Below are positions 34,104-44,600 of a stretch of 64,000 bases of DNA, in pieces. The translations under genes were made by a program, and so were the position numbers. The DNA is from Nansenia antarctica. Taxonomy: Eukaryota > Chordata > Actinopteri > Argentiniformes > Microstomatidae. Positions within the stretch are counted from its first letter, which is position 1. Every line of letters begins with the position of its first letter. A model generated the notes under the pieces. The model searched no databases. It had not been told where the DNA came from and saw only the letters and a list, made by a program, of their open reading frames with translations. The stretch covers positions 28,027,033-28,091,032 of the forward strand of contig OZ022349.1 of NCBI GenBank assembly GCA_963989245.1, in the 5' to 3' direction.

Positions 34104-34292
34104 GCTAGCAAACAGTCAGACTGCATTATCCCTGCTAGCAAACAGTCAGACTGCATTATCCCTGCTAGCAAACAGTCAGACTGCATTATCCCTGCTAGGA
34201 AACAGTCAGACTGCATTATCCCTGCTAGCAAACAGTCAGACTGCATTATCCCTGCTAGCAAACAGTCAGACTGCATTATCCCTGCTAGCAAA
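34104..34292. repeat. 30-bp minisatellite, about 6 copies
   Basis: Unit GCTAGCAAACAGTCAGACTG plus CATTATCCCT, head to tail and almost perfect (one C to G). Being 10 codons long it keeps frames open on both strands, which explains the ORFs here. Confidence 0.9.
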
Positions 34293-34345
34293 GGGGTTCA
34301 ACAGTATTGAGGAGTGAAACCATTCCAGATGTTTTGTAAAAAACT

Positions 34346-34351
34346 TTTATT
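34346..34351 (-). promoter_or_regulatory. psme3: Candidate poly(A) signal of psme3
   Basis: AATAAA on the minus strand about 1.45 kb after the psme3 stop. If used, the 3' UTR would include the purine minisatellite and the 34657-34758 hairpin. Not proven. Confidence 0.35.
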
Positions 34352-34656
34352 CAGTAAAAGTCCCTTGAAACAAGATACTTTGGAAAATGATGACAGCTCG
34401 TCATGACTAAATTCACCTGACAACAATCCTATCACTGAAATGTCTGATATCATCCTCAGGTAATGAATACAAATCTTGTTTCTTTGTAGAACTGCACGAT
34501 ATCCAGAATAAAATCAAGACAGGCATTGCAAACGTAATGTGTACCACTATCTGTAACAATGAAATTACAAAGGCTGTCTGCATGCCTTGTGTCCAGGTAC
34601 AGCCAAAGAAGACATTCAATAACGCAGTCGCTTGAAACACATGGAAACAACTCTCC

Positions 34657-34758
34657 TTCCATCAACGCCGCTAAAGGGAAAATCCAGTCTTGTTTTAGAT
34701 AAATCTCTCTAAACTTCTCAAAATAAGCCTGGATTTTCCTTTAGCGACGTTGATGGAA
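34657..34758. repeat. Inverted repeat / hairpin in the psme3 3' region
   Basis: TTCCATCAACGCCGCTAAAG at one end pairs with CTTTAGCGACGTTGATGGAA at the other (one mismatch shown), with further pairing inward for a stem of about 50 bp. It could be a small MITE or an RNA hairpin. Confidence 0.75.
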
Positions 34759-35291
34759 TTACCCCCCTCGAATTGAAGGAAAGTCATCATAAGTAACTTC
34801 ACAAAAGATAAGCAGGAGATCCATGGACAAAATGGTTTTTAATTACATTTAAAAAATACATAAGCGCTTTTTTTCCCCCTCTTCCTAGACGTCTCTCACA
34901 TTGGCCGAGAGATTCCTTAATGACTTCATCAAACGGTTTAAAACAATGACAATTATATTTTACAATTCAAACAAAAGAAAAAAAACACGCGTGCTTCCAC
35001 CGAGGATATGGTTGTTGTTGTTGTGGTTGCTGGATTGTGCTGATTGGATCTGTTGGGTCGGGCTTGCGATGGCCTAGCTTTCTACTCTGTCAGGCCCAGG
35101 CTCAGGGCTACAGCTACCTCAACAGCATGGCAAGGAGAGGCCTCGTTCCAACACTTTCAAAATGCGCCCGTCCTTCCTTCCTTCCTTTTAAGTACAGTAG
35201 TGACTGATCTGACATCACACATTTCTTTCTTTCACCAACCGTCCGCTATCAGATCAGTGGTGACTTGAAGGAGGGGGGGCATTTTCAGAGT

Positions 35292-35790
35292 ATTCCACCT
35301 GGGACAGAGGGAGGAGAGAAAGGGGAGGGAGGAGAGAAAGGGGAGGGAGGAGAGAAAGGGGAGGGAGGAGAGAAAGGGGAGGGAGGAGAGAAAGGGAGGG
35401 AGGGAGGAGAGAAAGGGGAGGGAGGAGAGAAAGGGGAGGGAGGAGAGAAAGGGAGGGAGGGAGGAGAGAAAGGGAGGGAGGAGAGAAAGGGGAGGGAGGA
35501 GAGAAAGGGGAGGGAGGAGAGAAAGGGGAGGGAGGAGAGAAAGGGAGGGAGGAGAGAAAGGGGAGGGAGGAGAGAAAGGGGAGGGAGGAGAGAAAGGGAG
35601 GGAGGAGAGAAAGGGAGGGAGGAGAGAAAGGGGAGGGAGGAGAGAAAGGGGAGGGAGGAGAGAAAGGGGAGGGAGGAGAGAAAGGGGAGGGAGGAGAGAA
35701 AGGGAGGGAGGGAGGGGGGTGCTGTAGGAGGGAGGAGAGAAGGATGGAGGGAGGGAGGAGAGAAAGGGAGGGAGGAGATGATGACTGGGC
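35292..35790. repeat. Purine minisatellite (GGGAGGGAGGAGAGAAA)n
   Basis: About 500 bp of strand-asymmetric purine repeats of 16-18 bp with many G3-G4 runs on the + strand, ending 6 bp from the psme3 stop codon. On the transcribed (minus) sense the 3' UTR would be polypyrimidine. G-quadruplex or triplex capacity is inferred. Confidence 0.92.
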
Positions 35791-35795
35791 TACTC

Positions 35796-36441
35796 TCAGT
35801 AAAGTGCCTCTGCGTTACTGCTCCGAGGCCGCTTGATCTTCTCAATGTTCTTCAGGATCATATCGTGTAATGTTACCTGTCAGAGGGAGAGATCAGATAT
35901 GTAATGTTACCTGTCAGAGGGAAAGATTAAAGATATGCGGCAGCTCTATTTGATTCTAGTCAATAAACCGGATCTATCCAAAAGGTTCAGTCATTAAGGA
36001 AAGATAACAGATACCTGCACAGAACTAAAAGGTCTATTTCGGTATATGTATAAACATGTGGCTTGAAATATCTGTTGAGGGAAACTACAGTGTTTAACAG
36101 GACACAACGAAGGCATAATGACATTGCCTTCTTGCATATAGGCCACGGCCTCTAAAAGTGTGGATGTTAGAATGTGAATATACAATGTGATTATTGACTC
36201 ACGTATTGATTTCTCAGCTCTGAGACTATGATCTTCAGACTGATGTACTCCTTCTCATCGATCTCTGTCACTGTGCGCCTGTAGTCTTCCTGCGTAGGGA
36301 CACAGAAACAGGAAATGAGTGACACAGAAACAGGAAGTGAGTGACACGAGCACACAGCATAGTTTTTGCACACTTACCACATGTGGGTATTTCGCTATTT
36401 TGGACACCAACTTTGCTCTTGTGATGTAGTATCTATAAAGA

Positions 36442-36477
<36 letters not shown>

Positions 36478-38612
36478 AATACTGTCAATAAGTCAACATC
36501 TTTATTTCAACTCAGGGACCACTGAGAGAGACCCTCATTTTTCGGTGGGGCCGTGTGTGTGTGTGTGTGTGTGTGTACTCTGACGATGAACCCATGTGAG
36601 GAATGATGTCTGTTTTTGTTTGTTTGTTTGTTTGTTGTTTTGGCGCTGTAATGACGCGTGGTGTGGAAAGGTGCTGAAGGAGAATAAAGCAGCATTAACA
36701 GCAGGTACCTGGATATCTGGTCGAGGTAAGACGCTGCCTCCCCTTCAACTGTTCTGAGTTCAGCTACCGTCTCCTCCTGTAGAAACCAAAGCCCACGTCA
36801 GAGGAACTGTTCTAGAAACAACACGTCAGAGGAACTGTTCTAGAAACAACACATAGAAAGCTGATGTTCTGGGCTCTTCGTTCCAATACTGGAACGGTAG
36901 AATGTTGTCAGAAACTGTCGCTGAAGAACAGGGAAGGTAAACTGCGGGAGCAGGAGAGGTAACTGCACCTGAATTGATACTCCGAAGTTGTTGCCATCTT
37001 CTATTCTGGGGATAAGCAGCTGAACCCACATTTTGACCTGGTGAACGAGAAAAAGATTGTTATTCTCAGCTGCAGAACTCAGCTGCACGCATCATCACTA
37101 GAACTCCCTCCATTCACCATATCACTCCAGTTCTCCAACAACTTCATTGGCTCCCCATCAAATTCCGTATTCACTTTAAGATTCTCCTTCTCACCTTTAA
37201 GGCTCTCCATAACCTAGCACCTTTATATCTCTCTGAACTCCTTCTTACTCACACTCCCTCCCGTAGTCTCAGATCTCCTCTGCCAACCAACTTGTCATCC
37301 CTTCAGCCCGCCTAACTACTATGGGATCTAGAGCCTTCAGCCGTTCTGCTCCCCGCCTCTGGAACTCTCTGCCACCCAACTTACGCAATATTGACACTCA
37401 CCACTTTCAAATCCTGTCTTAAAACACACCTTTTCACAATGGCTTAAGCGGGGTACACACAAGGATTATCTGGCCTGATTTTCCCCCTTCCGACCAAGGA
37501 CAGAAAACGGCCGATTATCAGATGGCTCTAAAGATTTTCCTATAACAAAATCCTGTGGTGTGAGGTGTGTTAAGAGTCAATCTCTCCCTACAACCTGCTC
37601 GGAAAATGGTTGTGGCCGGCAATCGTAAATGTCAAATGTGTTCAATACTTACGACCAGAAATCCTAGGGTTGCCAGATTTTTGGGTGAAATTAGCGGTTT
37701 TAGACTGTGGTTAGGGTGGAAAATGTCATTCCCATCTGGCAACCCTGCTCGCGAGTCCGACTATGACGTGGATGGAATGTAGCCAATCAAGAAGCGAGCT
37801 GACTTCTTTTCGTTATTAGGCACTTTATTTGCCCTGTCGCACATGGTTGCCTCGTACAGGTCAGTCAGGGTACTACGTTAGATAATAATAGCTTTATTTG
37901 TATAGCGCTTTTCCTGCAAATGTTGCGGCTCAAAGTGCTTTAATCGTTATATAATCTTAATTTAATTATTTTGTAATTTAACGGCAATATTAAAAGGATG
38001 GGTTCACGCGAGATTTCTGGCTTGGGGAACGAGACTCTAGAGCAGGGGTCACCAACTATATTTGTCCAAGTGCCAGAATTTTTCAAAGCATACACTGTGG
38101 GGGCCGGACTTTAATATATATATATATATATGTGTGGTGGCCTGGGAAAACCCGTCGGATGTCGCTGGCGTTCGTTTGTGGCAAAGAGCAAAAATAGATG
38201 GAAATCGCGATTTTGATATTATGTGGTATTCTAGTACTTTGAACTCCATACTACATTATGGTGAATAAACATTTTAAGAAAACAAAAGAGAAAGTCCTTA
38301 TTTTTATGTTTTTGTGGTGGGTAGTTTGTCTGCATCACAAGCAGACAAACGCGACCGGCTGATCTGCATAGGCTCCTCCCCCGACCCGGAGGAGAAAGGA
38401 GTCGGGGCAGCATGGGGGCAGCATTTATCATCTTCCACTTTTTTTGACATTATACATTAAAATGCTCATAACTTTTTAAAATAAAGGGCTCTCTCAGTCA
38501 TTCAACCAGTTATGAATAGCTGAGAACTTCTAATTTATGGAAATATAAAAAAATGAAAATGTCAAAATGCCACCATGTGAAGGGTTTTCCCAGGCCACCA
38601 CACATATATACA

Positions 38613-38652
<40 letters not shown>

Positions 38653-41600
38653 CTTTTATTTAGGCATACTATTGTATATAGTACTATTAGCATATTACTG
38701 TTTAATATTTTCATTTTCTTACTAAATTAATGTTATTAATGATTATTAGCCTATTATCAGTGTGAACAGACTCCTGACACCTATTATCCAACCAGCCACC
38801 AGGGGGCAATCGAGATATTTTGGCTTCACTTCATACCTAATTTTCAATGATTGTTCTGACTAGTGTTCCACCTGCAGTTCTTATTCATTGCCTTTGGTAA
38901 TTGTAGCTATCTGTCTAACCAACGGCTCCGAACACAATTGTGAGGACAGACAAAATGTCACTCTCAAAGAAGCTGAAACGTAAAATTGACGTGGAAAACC
39001 GCAGCTTTAATGAGGAATGGACTGAAAAGTATGCATTCATCTTGCCCACTTTTTATAACACAAAACCTGTATGCCTCATCTGCAATGAAACGGTAGCTGT
39101 AGAAAAAAGAATACAATATTCGCCGTCACAATTACACAAGGCATGCAGCCTTCAGAGAGTCATACCCTGAAAAGTCAGAGGCCCGTCACAGAAAGATTGC
39201 GAGCTTAAAAGCTGCATATGGACATGCTAGTGGAATTATTAGCAGAACGTCAACTGAACAAGAGAGGGCAACTAGTGCATCTCTTCGGGCTGTCTGGGTT
39301 CTCTCCAAGCATAACAAGCCATTTACTGATGCTGAGGTTTTTAAGGAGTGCATGGTCACTGTTTTGGAGGAACTTGCCAGCGACAAATCGATGGACAGGA
39401 TAATCGCCTCTGTTAAGCAAATACCTCTGTCTTCCACAACTACCGCCCGCCGTGTCCACGTCTTGGCAGAGGACGTCGAACGATGTGTACTTGATGGGGT
39501 CAAGGAAGCACAACACATATGCCTGGCTATTGACGAGTCCACTGACAACACTGACATTTCCCAGTTGTGCGTTTTTGTCAGATATTTTGATGGGAAAGAT
39601 TTCAAAGAAGAACTTTTGGCTTTGATTCCGCTGGAAGGTAATACCACTGGTGAGATAGTTTTTGGAAAATTGGAGGAGCTATTTAATAAGCATGGCTTGT
39701 CATTCGAAAAAGTCAACCTAATGGTCACAGATAGTGCTCCTGCCATGGTCGGCAGAAACAGGGGTCTGGTTAGCAGAATTAAGAATGTCGCTCCCAAAAT
39801 TAATGCACTTCACTGTCTCATTCACCAAAGCGTGCTGTGTGCCAAACTAAGTGGGGATCTGAAAGAGGTTATGGACAAAACAATGAAAATAATTAACTTC
39901 ATCAGAGGAACTTCCAGTACGCAGCATCGCCTGTTCCGCAAGTTTGTGCTGGAATCTGAAGCTATTCACGAGGACCTCTTACTCCACAGTGACGTGCGCT
40001 GGCTGAGTAAGGGCAAAGCCTTGGAACGCTTCATTGAACTCAGGTATAGTAAACTACCAGACTGTGAACTTTATGCTGTTTAGATGTGAACCTAGGAACT
40101 GAAATGAGGAATTAATTATAACTGATAAGTAGGGATGTCCCGATCCGATACTGAGATCGGATATCGACCCGATATTGGTCCTGAATGCTGGATCGGAGAT
40201 CGGACCAGAAAAAAAAAGGCTCCGATCCGCGTGCCCGATCCGCGTGCCCGTTCCGGCGTGTCGCTCAAGTGACGACAACAGTAGTCGCCAGTGGTCACGT
40301 GCATGACAGTTGGCTAGTAGCTTTGTGAGAGTCATGTCAGCAGTGTGGGAATACTTCAGTCTTAAAGACGAAAATACAAAGAAAAAGCCCCTGAAACAGC
40401 AGACATTGCTACAGTCAATGCAGAGGCGAGAGAAACTCCCCCCAGACAGCAAAATTGCAAAAGCAATAACGGAGAAATTGGTTCGGTTTATTGTGCTCGA
40501 CGACCAACCACTTTCGGTGGTAGAGAATGTGGGGTTTCGGAGTTTAATTGAACACCTAGAGCCGCGTTATACTTTGCCCAGTCGGCATTATATAACCGAA
40601 AATGCCATCCCGAAAATGCACAATGAAGTGTGTGAGTTCCTCGCCAAACTATTGGAGAATGTCGATGCTATTAGCTTCACAACGGACATTTGGAGCTCAG
40701 ACGTGTGTCCAATGTCGTTGTTGAGTCTCACAGCACACTGGATAGACTCTGATTTTACTTTCAAGAAAGCGGTGCTGCATGCCCGTGAGTTCCGTGGCTC
40801 ACACACTGGGGATTCCATTAAGGCAGCCATGGAGGAGATGCTGCTCGAATGGAAAATTAACAAAAGCAAAGTCCATGTCGTTTTAAGAGACAATGCTAAA
40901 AATATGAAGAAGGGCATGGACCAACTTGGAGTGGCGAGTCTGGGATGCTTTGCGCACACTATGCAGCTTATTGTGCATGAGGGACTGTTGTCGCAGCGCA
41001 GCGTGAGTGACGCACTGGCTAACGGGCGGAAAATGGTAGGCCATTTCAAGCACTCGCCTTTGGCATATTCACGGCTGCAGGACATACAACTAGAACTTCA
41101 TATGCCGCCTAAGCGTCTGCAGCAGGACGTTCAGACTCGGTGGAACAGCACCCACTACATGATTGAAAGCCTCATCGCGCAGAAACGGTCACTCTCGGCG
41201 TATGTGGCTGAACATGACCTGCCAGCGACGCTAACAGCAAACCAGTGGGGGCTGTTGGAGCGGACTGTCACGGTGTTGGCCCCTTTCGAGGAGATGACAA
41301 GAGAGGTGAGTGTAGGGATGGGACGATTATCGTTTTTATCGTTAATCGCGATAAAAACAGCCGCGATAACTTTATCGTGGAGAATTTTAATTATTTGAAT
41401 AATCGTCATAATAGTATGTTATGAATAAACTGTGTTTAACAAATGTCTGGCGCTATTTTTTCAGCCTAGTCTACATTACTTTTGCAGTCAAGTTAGCGAC
41501 TGTTACTGTAATATAATTGCAATTCCTCACATGAGCGCGCGCGAATATCCTCACAGAACTTGTCTCGCGCTATTGTTCATGACATTTTCTAATCGTCCCA

Positions 41601-44600
41601 CCCCTAGGTGAGTGCCTCATCGGCATCACTAGCTGATGTCATCCCCATCGTGTGTGTCCTGAGACGTGTCCTCAGTCGGGAAAACGACACTGACCAGGGG
41701 ATTAAAACGATGAAAAGCACCCTCCTCGACGCACTCAACAGGCGTTTTGACAACTTGGAGTCTGAACCGTTATACTCGGTTGCAACCCTGCTTGATCCAC
41801 GGTACAAAGACAGGTAAGGGAATTTCTGTTAACTTTATTTAGCCTAATCTGATTCAACGTTGTGTGTGTGTGTGTGTGTGTGTGTGTCTGTGTGTCTGTG
41901 TGTCTGTGTGTCTGTGTGTGTGTGTGTGTGACAAGTAACTTGATTACGGAAATTATTTGACTAATATTAGCTATTTTATTATACAGGTACTTCACAAATG
42001 CAGACAGTGTGAGGCTTGCAAAGACAGCACTAATGGCAGAGGTAGGGAAGATGGAGGAAGTGTTGGAGGAGGGAACTACAGCCTCTGAGCCAGCAGACAA
42101 GACTCCACGGTTGGAGGCGACAGGCACCAGTACCAGCAGCAGCAGCAGCAGCCTTGCCAACATCTTTGATGAAATCCTGGAGGAACGCACAGTAGGCCTA
42201 CCTGCTCCTGGGATAACCACAAGCGTACAAGTTCAAGTGCATACCTACCTCAGTGAGGCACCTATTCCACGGTCAGACAATCCCTTGCTTTTCTGGAAAG
42301 TCAACCAACCTCGACTGCCCTCCCTGGCAGCCACAGCAGCTAAATTTCTCTGTGCTCCTTGTACAAGTGTAGAGAGTGAGAGGCTCTTTAGCACAGCCTC
42401 AATTATTATTGATGACAGAAGGAACAGGTTGACTGCACAGAATGCTGAAAAGCTAATCTTCCTGAAGAAGAATCTCTCCCTCATGCTTGAGTGAACAATG
42501 TTCAAGAGCTTTGTTACAAAGAAACGGCACATAAGAAACGTGTGTGCGTGTTGTTGTTGTTGTTTTTTGTTGTTGTTTTGTTTACAATTGTCAAAGCAGC
42601 TGTTATTCTTATTTATTTGGAATACTTTACATATTTATTTGGGAAGTTATATTTAACTTGTGTTTTACAGCCATTTTGTTTTTACTGTTAGTTGGCTACA
42701 CTTGAAAAAAGACTTATCAGACATAACTATTTTTTCTACAATGCTGAATGCTGCTGTTTAAATAGTTTTAACTTTAAACCAGTTACTGAGTACTGGTCAC
42801 TGAGTACTGCAGAGTACTATTTTTGTTGCTTTAATAAAGGCTGGCAGTTAGGGCTGGGTTAAAAAAATCGATTTCCCGATTCTGAATCGATCTTCATTGA
42901 ATGAGCGATTTATCGATTCATAAATCCCGAGATCGATCTTTTTTTTTTTTTTTTTTTTTGCTTGCAGCTTCAACCCGCAACGAGATCTCGCGCTACAAGA
43001 ATTTATCATATCTCACGCAACGAGAGGTCTCAACACTAAAATCTAAAAACATGGCGATGGCAGGGACACTCAAGTCACCACCAGGCTTAAAGTCAGATGT
43101 CTGGGTGCCTTTTGGATTAGCAAAATGTTGGTCAATGATGTTCATTTATGTTCCAATAAAAAGTACATTCATGTAACTGCTTTGGAGTCAATTCTTAATG
43201 TAAACATTGATATGTTTAACAATGCTACATGTTATAGGGTTCCTTGAACCATTTATAGCATTAGTTCTGAGAATCTCTTTCATATTCAAGCAAAAAATGT
43301 ATATTGTAACTAGATCGAATCGGAATCGAATCGAATCGAATCGTGAATCGAATCGAATCGTGAGCTCACTGAGCTGGTGAATCGGAATCGAATCGTTTTG
43401 GGAAATCAGTGGCGATACCCAGCCCTACTGGCAGTCTTTAATTTAACTGTTGTTGGTGTGGACTATATACTGGGGAGGTATTTGAATGAATGAATGAATG
43501 AATGGTCTTTATTGTCATTGCTACAGTACAGGTACCAAACAACGAAATTTAGGAGGGGTGGCTCCCCTGGTGTTAGGAAAAAAAAAAAAAAAAAAAAAAT
43601 ATTCAGGGGTCAAAAATTTTATACAAATATCGGATCGGTATCGGTATCGCCGATACCCGAAGCCCAGGTATCGGTATCGGTATCGGTATCGGTAGTGAAA
43701 AAGTGGGATCGGGACATCAGTACTGATAAGCCAAGGACAAGCGATAACAAGAATCCCGTAGCCTACTACTGGTTCTATATGGCGAAATAAACGTTCTATT
43801 CTATTCTATTCTATTCTATTCAGGGATCAGGTTGTGGATTTTCTGAAGCAGAGCAAATCACAAGGAGCAGCTGGCCACCTGCACATCATTCAAGACAAAG
43901 AATACATGGGCAACGTTGCATTTTTAGCAGACATATTTTCACATTTAAATGCACTAAATCTGCAACTACAGGGGAAAGGAAAATCTGTGCTGGATATGGT
44001 GGAAAGGCTTGATGCCTTTGGGAACAAACTGCATCTATTCCGCGCAGATTTGTTATCAGGGAAGTTGTTGCACTTCAAAACACTGAAGACAGTGGGTGTG
44101 AGCAACGTCACAGAGAGTATGAAGGACTTCATCACACAGCTGCGGGAGAATTTCTCTCACAGATTTGATGACTTTGGCATTTCCAGGGATATCATCAAGT
44201 TTGTGCGTGACCCATTCACGATCAGCCCAGGCGGAGAATTCTCCGCTAATGCGAAAGAGGTGATGCTGCTGGACGAAGCCGCAATTCAAAGTGAACTAGT
44301 TGACATCCAGGCCTCCAGCGAAATGAAAGCTGCTCTCCGTAGTGCTGAAAGCGTGAGCACTTTTTGGGTGGCTTGTCCCCAAGACTATGGCACACTGAAG
44401 ACGTTTGCTATGTATGTGCTCACCATGTTCGGGTCAACTTATACGTGCGAATCTGCGTTCTCAAAGATGAACGCTATCAAGACGCATGAGAGGAACAGCC
44501 TGTCAAACAAGTCTTTGGAGGACTGCTTGCGCATAAGCCTAACAACTGTCCAGCCTGATTTTAAGAAGTTGGCGTCAGAGGGGAGATGTCAGTTCTCTCA

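Larger units (their letters stand above)
40130..43722 (+). mobile_element. hAT transposon 2, nested in the hAT 1 intron
   Basis: Ends TAGGGATGTCC and GGACATCAGTA, flanked by CTGATAAG (40122-40129; 43723-43730). Subterminal regions are rich in GATCGG/CGATAC motifs typical of teleost hAT elements. It contains two smaller hAT MITEs, a family B repeat and an A tract. Confidence 0.9.

Noticed and set aside
34104..34292. CRISPR-like array (30-bp repeats)
   Set aside because: The repeats are directly adjacent with no spacers, in vertebrate DNA; it is a minisatellite.
34413..34665. Cys-rich minus-strand ORFs (69-75 codons)
   Set aside because: No splice context or family recognised; they overlap the hairpin and probable psme3 3' UTR.
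35265..35870. 201-codon Gly/Glu/Arg-rich ORF
   Set aside because: Produced by the purine minisatellite; ends overlap the psme3 terminal exon in antisense.
37567..37782. 71-codon ORF repeated near 62950-63850
   Set aside because: Lies in the Harbinger-like element's non-coding left end; the second copy does not keep the frame.
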